Positions 15,280 through 22,862 of a stretch of 64,000 nucleotides of DNA are shown here, in pieces (the first letter of the stretch is position 1; each line of letters opens with the position of its first letter). The position numbers were made by a program, and so were the translations under genes. A model generated the notes under the pieces. That model saw nothing but the letters and a program-made list of their open reading frames with translations, was not told where the DNA came from and searched no databases. The stretch comes from Brevibacillus reuszeri (GTDB lineage: Bacteria > Bacillota > Bacilli > Brevibacillales > Brevibacillaceae): positions 1,058,526 to 1,122,525 of the forward strand of contig NZ_LGIQ01000005.1 in NCBI RefSeq assembly GCF_001187725.1, given 5' to 3'.

Positions 15280-16449
15280 GTGAAAAGGACGGGGGGAAAG
15301 AAAGCGCTTAAGCCCGCACTTAAGCCTGTAGGGCCGCTCATTCTGGATAAACCGGTTATCGCCGTGACAGGGAGCGCAGGCAAAACAACTACTAAAGAAA
15401 TGATATCGGCAATCCTTAGTAGACGCTGGAGCATTTATAAATCCATGTATAACAAGAATTTTTTGGGAAATACGAGGGCACATGCTAGACGAATCAAGGA
15501 CGAGCACAAAGCGGCTGTCCTCGAATACGGTATGTTGAATAGTGGTCATATTAAAAAGCACTGCCAGATTATTCGGCCATCCATAGGGGTTATCACGAAC
15601 ATCGGTACCGCCCATATTGGTAATTTTGGCGGTCAGATTGCGGGAATTGCAAGTGCAAAATCCGAATTGATCCGGCACATGAAAACGACAGGGAAAGTCT
15701 ATTTAAGTGCAGACTGTCCGTACACGAAACAGTTCATGCAACAGCCTTATGTGGGCCCATTTGTAGGCACCTTTGTTACGATTGGCATTTACAACGAGGC
15801 GAATTACCGGGCAAGTAATATTCGTCTGGATGAGTGGGGAATCAGCTTTTCTTGCCTCATAAACAATGAAGAAGAGCCCTTTTTCATTCCAATTCTCGGT
15901 GAGCACAATGTATACAACGCGCTGTTTGCTATTGCTGTTTCTCACAGTCTTGGCTTTCCAATCACCGTCATCCGCGAAGGGCTGAGGACCTTCCACCAGC
16001 AAAGTAAACGGTTGACACAATATCGATTTTCAGGAAATGTGCAGGTACTTGACGACACCTACAGCTCGAATCCCCATGCAGCCAAGGCAGCGATTGATGT
16101 TCTCTGTCAGGTAGGAGAGGGAACCAAGGTAGCAGTTTTGGCTAGCATGCTGGAAATGGGAGCGTACGAGGTTCAGGGGCACGAAGAGGTTGGACGCTAT
16201 TTAAGTCAAAAAGATGTAGATTATCTTTATACGCTAGGAAATAGTGCCCGCCATATTGCCAGAGGCGCGATTCGCTCAGGCTTTCCAGCGAATCGAGTGG
16301 TACATTGCAGGACCAAGGCTGGTTTACATCGGATGCTCGCGAAACGTATGGGACCAAACACATCTTTTCTCGTAAAAGGCTCCCATCGACTGAAAATGGG
16401 AGAAACCGTGATTTTTCTATGCAGGCAGACAGGGAAAATCGGTTCCTGA
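15280..16449 (+). CDS. Mur ligase family protein (MurF-like, without the N-terminal substrate domain)
   Basis: 389 residues; GTG 15280 preceded by GGGGAGG. The central ATP-binding domain has the P-loop VTGSAGKTTTKE (29-40), NKNFLGNT, AVLEYGMLNSG, and GVITNIGTAHIGNFG with the usual metal-binding His. The C-terminal domain has LDDTYSSNPHAAKAA and VLASMLEMGAYE. Normal MurF carries about 80-100 extra N-terminal residues for UDP-MurNAc-peptide binding; here the P-loop begins at residue 29 after a Lys/Pro-rich start. It therefore probably ligates an amino acid or amide to another carrier. A true murF would be expected elsewhere, in the dcw cluster. Confidence 0.82.
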   Translation: MKRTGGKKALKPALKPVGPLILDKPVIAVTGSAGKTTTKEMISAILSRRWSIYKSMYNKNFLGNTRAHARRIKDEHKAAVLEYGMLNSGHIKKHCQIIRPSIGVITNIGTAHIGNFGGQIAGIASAKSELIRHMKTTGKVYLSADCPYTKQFMQQPYVGPFVGTFVTIGIYNEANYRASNIRLDEWGISFSCLINNEEEPFFIPILGEHNVYNALFAIAVSHSLGFPITVIREGLRTFHQQSKRLTQYRFSGNVQVLDDTYSSNPHAAKAAIDVLCQVGEGTKVAVLASMLEMGAYEVQGHEEVGRYLSQKDVDYLYTLGNSARHIARGAIRSGFPANRVVHCRTKAGLHRMLAKRMGPNTSFLVKGSHRLKMGETVIFLCRQTGKIGS

Positions 16450-16677
16450 AAGAAATGAGTTGCTTTGAATGTGTGGAGGTTGAGGCTCTTGTCAGTCAGA
16501 TGGGACAAGGGCTTTTGTCCATGTTTTGGTGTGATTACAGGATAGGTCAATGGTCATCCTACTATGTAATCAAATCCTCTATTGGAAAGATTTACAGCCT
16601 TATACAGGCCCTATTTTTTCAGTAAACTGGTTTTCGTACCCAATCCGTTGGGAAATACACAGCCAGGAGGAGAACGA

Positions 16678-17658
16678 ATGACGAAACGAGATTGGTTGCA
16701 AAAGTCGACTGTCGCCGTCATGCTGAGTACATCCCTGCTCATGTTTGCTGAAGGTGGACATGCTGCAGCTAAGACTGTGGATTCGCAATCTTCTGCGAAA
16801 ACGACAGCAGAAGTGGTAACACAAGCAAAAGCATTGGTTGGAAAGGATTACAAATACGGAGCAGTGGGACCAAACTCATTTGGCTCGGCAGGTTTGGCAA
16901 CGTACATATATAAAAAAGCGGGTATTACGATCGGAGACACGATTGCTACGCTCTATAAAGCGGGAGAGAAAATTTCTGTGAAGGACATCCAGTCTGGTGA
17001 TCTCGTGTTCTTTTCTTCGAATGGGACAGGCGTACCGAGCTTCATGGGAATTTATATCGGGGATGACCAATACGTTTACGCATCCCAGGGAGAAGACGCT
17101 GTAGTAATCAAAAAAATGAGCGATTATTCGAAAAAACTGGTTGGTGTGCGGAGACTTCTTCCAGCAGATAACGGTACGGGAACAAAACCTGCCCCGGGCG
17201 AGACAGAGAACACCTCCTCTCTCGGAGATAAAGTGATCGCAGCAGGAAAGAAATATTTGGGAACGCCGTATGAGTACGGTTCGACCCGTTCCAATAAAAA
17301 GACAATGGATTGCTCTGAACTGACGATGTGGGCTTATCTGGAAGGTGCCAATATCGATATGGGAAAAGGTGGAGCACGCTCTCAGGCAAATTACGTAAAG
17401 AAAAATGGCAGCTATACGACAGACATCAACAAGCTGAAAAATGGCGATCTCGTCTTCTTTATGGCATACAAGGGCTATAAGGAGTCTGATTATAAAGGGA
17501 TCGATGTAAGCAAGCAAAATATCACTCACGTAGCCATCTATATGGGAGACAACAAACTGCTCAACACGTTTTCGAAAGAATCAGGTGGTGTGAAGATCAC
17601 CGATTTTAAAGACACGCATTGGGGATATCGTTTCATCATGGGTGGACGACCTTATTAA
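16678..17658 (+). CDS. Secreted double NlpC/P60 protein with degenerate first domain
   Basis: 326 residues from ATG 16678 (AGGAGGAG upstream). Residues 1-31 are a signal peptide. Domain 1 (about 45-160) keeps the fold landmarks YKYGAVGPNSF, SGDLVFF and MGIYIGDD but has lost the catalytic set: Ser70 stands where the Cys of FDCSG should be, Phe122 replaces the first His and Tyr134 the third residue. Domain 2 (about 185-326) keeps Cys212 (MDCSEL), His284 (ITHVAIYMG) and Asn296, so it should cut peptide stems of peptidoglycan. A Pro/Thr linker joins them. Domain 1 may have become a binding module. Confidence 0.9.
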   Translation: MTKRDWLQKSTVAVMLSTSLLMFAEGGHAAAKTVDSQSSAKTTAEVVTQAKALVGKDYKYGAVGPNSFGSAGLATYIYKKAGITIGDTIATLYKAGEKISVKDIQSGDLVFFSSNGTGVPSFMGIYIGDDQYVYASQGEDAVVIKKMSDYSKKLVGVRRLLPADNGTGTKPAPGETENTSSLGDKVIAAGKKYLGTPYEYGSTRSNKKTMDCSELTMWAYLEGANIDMGKGGARSQANYVKKNGSYTTDINKLKNGDLVFFMAYKGYKESDYKGIDVSKQNITHVAIYMGDNKLLNTFSKESGGVKITDFKDTHWGYRFIMGGRPY

Positions 17659-17715
17659 ATGGCAGGAAGCAAAGAAATGCAGGCAGTAGCGGAAAAAATA
17701 GGTGAATGACCACGG

Positions 17716-17744
17716 GCAAACGCACATACCATCTGTGCGTTTGC
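17716..17744 (+). terminator. Hairpin terminator behind the NlpC/P60 gene
   Basis: GCAAACGCAC (17716-17725) pairs perfectly with GTGCGTTTGC (17735-17744). The following bases TGCATCTCTT are only weakly T-rich. Confidence 0.6.
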
Positions 17745-17782
17745 TGCATCTCTTATAGGGAGACTTGTAGGAGGTGAACGTC

Positions 17783-18148
17783 ATGTCATATCAACATCCG
17801 CCTGGAGGTTTTCCGCCTGGAGGTTACCCACCGCCCCCCGGAGGTGGCTATCCACCACCGCCTGGAGGATCATCTGGCGGGTTCCCACCACCACCCCCAG
17901 GACCTCCGCCAGGCAGGACGCCGAGTTCGCCGGGAGCACAAGGATATGGAGGTACACGGCGCATTGATCGAGGAGCTATTTATCCTTGCCTATATCGCTA
18001 TACCTACATTTGGCTGAAGAACGGTCATTCCTTTTGGTTCTACCCCGTATATGTCAGCCACAATTCGATATCGGGGTATCGTTGGAGACACAACCGTTGG
18101 GAGTATTACGGTCTGGAGCTGGATCGAATTGCCTACTTTACTTGCTAA
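17783..18148 (+). CDS. PPGG-repeat protein with aromatic C-terminal domain, unknown function
   Basis: 121 residues from ATG 17783, eight bases after GGAGG. Residues 5-55 are low-complexity Pro/Gly (repeats of PPGGGYPPPPGG and GGFPPPPPG). The last 60 residues are a compact, aromatic, Arg-rich segment: IDRGAIYPCLYRYTYIWLK, GHSFWFYPVYVSHNSISGY, then RWRHNRWEYYGLELDRI. Two Cys flank it (PCLY and the last residue). There is no signal peptide or membrane segment. The composition suggests a structural or surface (perhaps spore) protein; I do not recognise a named family. It is monocistronic with a terminator on each side. Confidence 0.75.
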   Translation: MSYQHPPGGFPPGGYPPPPGGGYPPPPGGSSGGFPPPPPGPPPGRTPSSPGAQGYGGTRRIDRGAIYPCLYRYTYIWLKNGHSFWFYPVYVSHNSISGYRWRHNRWEYYGLELDRIAYFTC

Positions 18149-18171
18149 CGAACACCTACCTTCATCCAAAC

Positions 18172-18206
18172 AAGAACGGCCTCCAACTGGGAAGGCCGTT
18201 TTTGTT
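18172..18206. terminator. Bidirectional terminator between converging genes
   Basis: AACGGCCT (18175-18182) pairs with AGGCCGTT (18193-18200), with T runs on both strands. It serves the PPGG-repeat gene and the FixH/YtkA gene. Confidence 0.88.
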
Positions 18207-18213
18207 CTTTCTT

Positions 18214-18999
18214 TTATTTGACGGTCAGTGGGAATTCCTTGTGATCATGGACATCTCCTTTTTCTACATGGACCTTCACCTGATAGGAACCAGCTGCGGG
18301 AAAGGAGATACTGCTCTCATACTGTCCTGGCTTGGATTCGCTAGCATCGATGAACGTATGCTTTTCCTCATTTCCTTGCCAGAATTCGAATTTGACGGAT
18401 GCTTCCGCAAAAGTCTGATTGTCCTTCATCAGGTGGACAGTGACTGGAGCTGGAGTAGAAGATTTGATTTCATCAGCAGGCATGAAGTGAAAATCTACTC
18501 CACTTGCTGCGTGCTGTTCATTTTCCCCACCTGCACCATGCTGATGGGCAGCCCCTGCGTCAGCAGCAGGCGTACCATGTGCGGCATGCTCATCTCCTTG
18601 GCCTTTTACAGTAAATGGCGTCTTTTGCATATTGTGAAAATCTCTCGCGGTCACATGATAGTACACAAAGTAAGAGCCGGGCTCGTCGATTGTTTGCTGA
18701 GCAGTATAGACACCGTCAGATGTCAAGGCAGCGGGGATGGTCACATGCTGTTCCTGTCCATCCTTCCACCATTCAAATTTCACTTCCTTGGCGTCATCCA
18801 CTGGTTTTCCTTCTTGTGTCACTTTGACAGAGAAGGTAATTGCCTCGCGAACAGCAGGCTCAGTGGGAGTAAAAGAGAAGGCTGCTTCCACAGGTGCACC
18901 GGAAGTGAGCTCGGTATGTTCGCTGTTTGCGTTGCCACAAGCTGATGCGATGAGTGCGATTGCGCAAAGTAACACGAATAAATAGCGTTTCATTTTCAT
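18214..18999 (-). CDS. Lipoprotein with two YtkA/FixH-like domains and a His-rich linker
   Basis: 261 residues; ATG 18999 overlaps the stop of the SCO1 gene by one base (TAATG). The N-terminus is a lipoprotein signal with lipobox IASA-C21. Two YtkA-like immunoglobulin-type domains follow (about 37-130: VKVTQEGKPVDDAKEVKFEW; and about 170-260: VTVHLMKDNQTFAEASVKF). Between them lies a His-rich linker with HAAHGT, AHQHGAGGENEQHAAS and DFHF. The neighbours are SCO1 and CtaG, so it probably holds copper outside the membrane for cytochrome oxidase assembly. The copper role is inferred from context and the His content. Confidence 0.85.
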   Translation of the reverse strand: MKMKRYLFVLLCAIALIASACGNANSEHTELTSGAPVEAAFSFTPTEPAVREAITFSVKVTQEGKPVDDAKEVKFEWWKDGQEQHVTIPAALTSDGVYTAQQTIDEPGSYFVYYHVTARDFHNMQKTPFTVKGQGDEHAAHGTPAADAGAAHQHGAGGENEQHAASGVDFHFMPADEIKSSTPAPVTVHLMKDNQTFAEASVKFEFWQGNEEKHTFIDASESKPGQYESSISFPAAGSYQVKVHVEKGDVHDHKEFPLTVK

Positions 19000-19610
19000 T
19001 ACCCTTCCTTCTTAACATTCAGCAGCTCCTGATAAATTTCGTCAGGATCAAAGTCTTCCCCCATGCCAAACTTGCGCATGACTCTATTGTTTTGATCGAT
19101 CAGATACGTGCTGGAAGTATGCGAGATAAAACCGTCCTCCATTTTATTGGAGAAAAAGCCGAGTGAGCTCATAACCGAACGGGTGGTTTGTTCATCACCG
19201 CGCAAAATCGTCCAGCCCTGTGGTTGTATTCCTAATTGCTTGGCATAGTAGCGCAGTACATCAGGGGTGTCATTTTCCGGATCGATCGTGACTGTTAAAA
19301 ATTCGATCCCATTCCCCATCAAATTTGCTTCCAGCAAACGCTTTTGCAGTTGAACCATCTTGATCGTAGTTGTTGGACAAATATCCGGACAGCGTGTGTA
19401 GATCAGCTCAACCAGGCGTATGCTTCCTGGCTTTGGGGTGAGAGCGTAAGCCTGTCCATCCAGCGTTTCCAATGTAACGTCAGGGAGTGTGGACTGTGCG
19501 TTTTTCGAACCGCCCCAAAACCAGGAGGCGACCAATGCAGCGAGTACGAGTAGCGGCAAAATCAAAAGCAGCCGTCTGACGCGAATCGCAGTAATAGTAG
19601 GAACAGACAT
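18999..19610 (-). CDS. SCO1/SenC family copper chaperone
   Basis: 203 residues; ATG 19610 follows AAGGAGG. One N-terminal membrane anchor (about 11-33), then a thioredoxin-fold domain facing outward. The copper site is complete: Cys74 and Cys78 in YTRCPDICP and His164 in ISHTSSTYLID. VTIDPENDTP is another family landmark. It delivers copper to the CuA or CuB site of cytochrome oxidase. It is the middle gene of the ctaG-sco1-ytkA set. Confidence 0.93.
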   Translation of the reverse strand: MSVPTITAIRVRRLLLILPLLVLAALVASWFWGGSKNAQSTLPDVTLETLDGQAYALTPKPGSIRLVELIYTRCPDICPTTTIKMVQLQKRLLEANLMGNGIEFLTVTIDPENDTPDVLRYYAKQLGIQPQGWTILRGDEQTTRSVMSSLGFFSNKMEDGFISHTSSTYLIDQNNRVMRKFGMGEDFDPDEIYQELLNVKKEG

Positions 19611-19660
19611 GAGTCCGCCTCCTTGCGGGATTTGGTTAGTGAATCAGAATGGAGGTTTTC

Positions 19661-20530
19661 TTACTGCGGTAATAACTCATCCTCAGGCTGATTCTTTTCC
19701 TTTTTGTACCAGCCAGTAAAAATGTAGGCGAGTACGGCGCCATAGGTCATTTCCTGCATCAACTTCATAATAATTCCGCCAAGCCTCTGGTCCTCGTGAG
19801 GAGGGAGCGGCACGGCAAACATGGATTTGTCGATGGGGGCAGAAAAGAATGGTGCACATAAAAGAGACGGACCGTCTACATACGTCCCATACATGGCGGT
19901 TTCCGAAAAGATGATCAGGGCACAGGCAGGCGTGAGGAGTACGCCATTGGCGAAAAGATAGGCAAGCTTTTGCAGCTCTGTCAATCGATTAATCTCTGGA
20001 AACGGCGCAAGCACTGGTATCCACATCACGAGGGAAGCAAATAAGAGCACGAGATGGATCAGATTATGTACGGCCAGATTGTTCATCGCCAAATCTAGGA
20101 CAACAGGCATATGATAAAACGAAAACAGGCTGTTAAACAAGAGAACAGCAGGAATAGGATGCGTGATAATACTGAGTAAACGTTTTGACCAGCTGCGCGC
20201 AATCAATGGACGCAAAAGCCACCTGGGCATTCCGGAGAGCAGCAGCAGTGGCATGACCAGGTATAAAATCGACTGCTGGAGCATGTGTGCGCTGAATAAA
20301 AAGTGTCCAGCGACGTTTAACGGACTACCCATGCCAAAGTAAAAGATCACGAGTCCAAGCGAAAAGCATATCTTTTGTCGCAGTGTCGCAGGTTCAGCAT
20401 CCGCAAAGGTGTGACGCAACGGACCGACAAATGAAAAATACGCCAAGGCGAGTAACGCAGTCAGGAGCATTAGCTCCGGGTTCCAGGTTGCCCGAAAGCC
20501 AAAGGTTTCCGTCAGATAAATGAGGGTCAA
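19661..20530 (-). CDS. ctaG: Cytochrome c oxidase assembly factor CtaG
   Basis: 289 residues if the TTG at 20530 is the start: GGAGG lies eight bases before it, whereas the upstream in-frame start (20590) has no ribosome site. Seven or so membrane helices; landmarks HMLQQSILYLVMPLLLLSG, IPAVLLFNSLFSFYHMP, HNLIHLVLLFASLVMWIPV and FSETAMYGTY. The His-containing helices match the caa3_CtaG family, which is needed for forming active cytochrome caa3 oxidase in Bacillus. First gene of the three-gene operon on the minus strand. Confidence 0.9.
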   Translation of the reverse strand: MTLIYLTETFGFRATWNPELMLLTALLALAYFSFVGPLRHTFADAEPATLRQKICFSLGLVIFYFGMGSPLNVAGHFLFSAHMLQQSILYLVMPLLLLSGMPRWLLRPLIARSWSKRLLSIITHPIPAVLLFNSLFSFYHMPVVLDLAMNNLAVHNLIHLVLLFASLVMWIPVLAPFPEINRLTELQKLAYLFANGVLLTPACALIIFSETAMYGTYVDGPSLLCAPFFSAPIDKSMFAVPLPPHEDQRLGGIIMKLMQEMTYGAVLAYIFTGWYKKEKNQPEDELLPQ

Positions 20531-20664
20531 TGGTCTTACCTCCGTTTTCCAAGGATATTCCCCAGTACTCATTATAGGCAAAGATTGCAAAAGACTTATG
20601 ACTCGTTCGGGCTATTTCTTCCATGGGAAGTACAGGAGTTCACATGAATGTCACGATTATCCAA

Positions 20665-20690
20665 TAGAAAAAGCCTCCCTAGGAAGGGAG
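20665..20690 (-). terminator. Rho-independent terminator downstream of the thioredoxin-like gene
   Basis: Minus strand CTCCCT (20690-20685) pairs with AGGGAG (20680-20675), followed by GCTTTTTC. Confidence 0.7.
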
Positions 20691-20771
20691 ACTCTCATTT
20701 TTTTATCGTATAAGAATTTATAAGCGAGAAGCTTATGAATTCTGGAGCGCATGGAAACTTTCAGCTAAAAC

Positions 20772-20806
20772 GCGGTCGCTCCTCCTCGAGCAAGCCTCGA
20801 TAAAGG
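20772..20806. repeat. 35-base two-hairpin element, copy 1
   Basis: The blocks GCGGTCGCTC, GAGCA, GCCTCGATA and AGG are shared in the same spacing with 31162-31196; only 6+1+1 bases differ. GCTC/GAGC and GCCT/AGGC form two small stems. It lies 5 bases beyond the stop of the thioredoxin-like gene. Confidence 0.7.
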
Positions 20807-20811
20807 CTTCC

Positions 20812-21282
20812 TTATGATTTTTTCTGCTCTTCAAGCCATGTTTTCCATTCTCCAGCTTCGTGACCGCCTACCAAACGAGCTACTTCTTTTCCATCTTTGT
20901 AGTGAACGAGAGTAGGGGTAAATTCAATATTGTATTTATCCCAGCTCGCGTTGAACTCCAATAAATTGTGCTTCTTCATGTCGATTTGCATGTCCTTGAC
21001 AAGCGGTACGAGGACAGGAGTGGTTGCTTTACAATGCTCGCAAACAGGACTGTAGTAATAAACGAACATCTCGTCCTTGTTATCCAGCTTTGTCTGCAGT
21101 TCTTCAGGCATGATCAGGTTGTCATACAGCGGATCTTTTAACTGCTCGATCGTAGCCGGATTCAGGCTTGATTTGCCATAAGGGTTGCCAGCAGCTGCCT
21201 CGCGATTGGAAATATCGGAGTAAACAATCGCGCCGATTAACAGAGCTGCGACGAGAATGGAAAGAAAAATGATTTTTTTCAT
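20812..21282 (-). CDS. Membrane-anchored thioredoxin-like protein
   Basis: 156 residues; starts MKKIIFLSILVAALLIGA, a single membrane anchor (4-21), so the domain faces outward. The active site is C81-E-H-C84 in YYSPVCEHCK, with the cis-Pro loop FTPTLVHYK. The CEHC site is close to those of disulfide oxidants of the DsbA/BdbD type. It follows the DsbB-like gene by three bases, so the two should work as an oxidant and its recycler. Position beside the oxidase-assembly genes suggests a shared role in folding exported Cys proteins. Confidence 0.88.
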   Translation of the reverse strand: MKKIIFLSILVAALLIGAIVYSDISNREAAAGNPYGKSSLNPATIEQLKDPLYDNLIMPEELQTKLDNKDEMFVYYYSPVCEHCKATTPVLVPLVKDMQIDMKKHNLLEFNASWDKYNIEFTPTLVHYKDGKEVARLVGGHEAGEWKTWLEEQKKS

Positions 21283-21285
21283 GCA

Positions 21286-21714
21286 TCAGATCTCCTTTGC
21301 GTTTTTCATGACAATGACTTGAAGGATGCTAATCAGGGTAAATCCGATCAAGGCGAGGAAAGGAATCGTGATGAAACCAAACCAGTTGATGTAGTCCGTA
21401 TTGCAAGGCACGATGCCGCAAGCATTACCCAGATCATGTAGTGCGGGCACCTTTTGGACGAGGTAATGATATAGCGAGATGGCTCCGCCAATCAAGGAAA
21501 GCACCAGGGCGTACATAGACATTTTGTAGTCCTTTTTGGCGCTAGCGATCCCAAGCAGGATGATGAGCGGATACATCAAAATGCGCTGGTACCAGCAGAG
21601 ATCGCATGGTATGTATTTCAGTACTTCCGAAAAAAAGAGACTGCCTGCTGTGGCAATAAGGGAGACTCCCCAAGAAAAAAACATAGCTTGTTCTGCGACT
21701 TGCTCGCGTTTCAT
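21286..21714 (-). CDS. bdbC: DsbB/BdbC-type disulfide formation protein
   Basis: 142 residues from ATG 21714, after GAGGTG; the in-frame upstream start at 21741 lacks a ribosome site. Four membrane helices. The two redox pairs are C37-DL-C40 (IPCDLCWYQR, the DsbB signature) and C99/C104 (GNACGIVPC). It passes electrons from the partner thiol oxidase to quinone. Forms a two-gene operon with the thioredoxin-like gene. A TATAAT on the minus strand at 21765-21760 could be its -10 box; no good -35 is seen. Confidence 0.92.
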   Translation of the reverse strand: MKREQVAEQAMFFSWGVSLIATAGSLFFSEVLKYIPCDLCWYQRILMYPLIILLGIASAKKDYKMSMYALVLSLIGGAISLYHYLVQKVPALHDLGNACGIVPCNTDYINWFGFITIPFLALIGFTLISILQVIVMKNAKEI

Positions 21715-21821
21715 AACAACACCTCGTCCATATCTTAACATATTACGAATCGGAAGTAGATTATAAAAAGTAACAATTTGTGAAAGACATAGCTTGTCCA
21801 GCTAAGGAGTGAGGGCAGGCC

Positions 21822-21844
21822 ACCTGTTGCCTCGTGCAGCAGGT
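21822..21844. other. Strong hairpin without T run
   Basis: ACCTGTTGC (21822-21830) pairs over nine positions (one G-T) with GCAGCAGGT (21836-21844), loop CTCGT. It lies between the end of the phosphatase gene and the bdbC promoter. It may be an atypical terminator for the phosphatase. Confidence 0.4.
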
Positions 21845-21881
21845 AAGCGCACCTGATGACTTTTGCACGTACGTACGGGTC

Positions 21882-22664
21882 TTACATTCGGACGAAAGGA
21901 GAGGATTGGACCTCATGTATCGGGACGAATATGGACTGTAGGGAAGGCCATTCAACTAGCATAACGCCGCGTCGGTAAGCTGCACCACCGTCAATTCCTA
22001 TCATATTGTTTCGCCTCCATGGACCGAAGCCTTCATAGTTAGGTAATTTCGGTACAGGAGTATGACCAAAAACGATAGGTCGCTCTCCTTCATAATAAAG
22101 GTAAAAGGGCTCTCGAATCCACAACAGATCTTCAGGCGACTGTTGCTGTAGCGGGATGCCAGGACGTATTCCAGCATGTACGAGTAGAACAGCAGGCGCT
22201 CCTGTCTGCGGATTTGCTGGCAGCTCTACATAGAGAGGGAGAGAAGCCAGGGCAGGAAGCAGCTGTGGATAGCGGGAAAGAATGAACTGACGGGCTTCAT
22301 CCTGAGCTTCCTCGGAGGGCATCGAGCCGATAAAAGCACGACGCAATGGATGATTTCCGAGAAACGAACGGATGGTGGCATCGCCTCCATTAAAGCGGAG
22401 GTAATTTTCAGAATTTCCGCGTCCGAGCAACCAGTCCTCAAACATCTGCTCATGATTTCCCTTTAGTAAGACCACTTGCCCTGGATAGGCATCTCGCATG
22501 GCAAGCAAATCCAGCAACACTTCTTTCGATTCCGGCCCACGATCAATCATATCTCCGAGGACATACAGCTGATCATTTCGTTGTGGTGAGAAGGAAGCGT
22601 TGCGCAGAGCCTGTTGAAAAGCTTGATTCTGTCCGTGAATGTCTGAAACGAAATAGGTGGACAT
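21882..22664 (-). CDS. PPP-family metallophosphoesterase (serine/threonine phosphatase type)
   Basis: 260 residues from ATG 22664 (AAGGAGGGGAAGG upstream); the longer frame to 22793 has no ribosome site. The metal-binding signatures are in order: FVSDIHGQNQ, VLGDMIDRGPES, LLKGNHEQM, LLVHAGIRPG and FGHTPVP. This is the bacteriophage-lambda/PrpE-type phosphatase group, which includes Ap4A hydrolases and protein phosphatases. Length fits a single domain. It has no operon partner and is divergent to the cupin gene. Confidence 0.9.
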   Translation of the reverse strand: MSTYFVSDIHGQNQAFQQALRNASFSPQRNDQLYVLGDMIDRGPESKEVLLDLLAMRDAYPGQVVLLKGNHEQMFEDWLLGRGNSENYLRFNGGDATIRSFLGNHPLRRAFIGSMPSEEAQDEARQFILSRYPQLLPALASLPLYVELPANPQTGAPAVLLVHAGIRPGIPLQQQSPEDLLWIREPFYLYYEGERPIVFGHTPVPKLPNYEGFGPWRRNNMIGIDGGAAYRRGVMLVEWPSLQSIFVPIHEVQSSPFVRM

Positions 22665-22862
22665 ACCTTCCCCTCCTTCAAAATTCCGATCTATCGTTCT
22701 TCTTACCATATGTGTAAAAAACGAGTAGGGTGATTGTCTGCATCGTGAGATTGGCGACGAGGAGGGCAAGAAGCACTTAGAAGATGGATTCACGGATGTG
22801 GGGTGTAGGAATATCTATAAAAGGTAGTCAAATACCTGTGATGCGGGAGGATACAAAGAAAG

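Noticed and set aside
17986..18945. 319-codon open frame on the plus strand
   Set aside because: Antisense to the YtkA lipoprotein gene and overlapping the PPGG-repeat gene; Cys/Ser/Phe-rich composition typical of a shadow frame.
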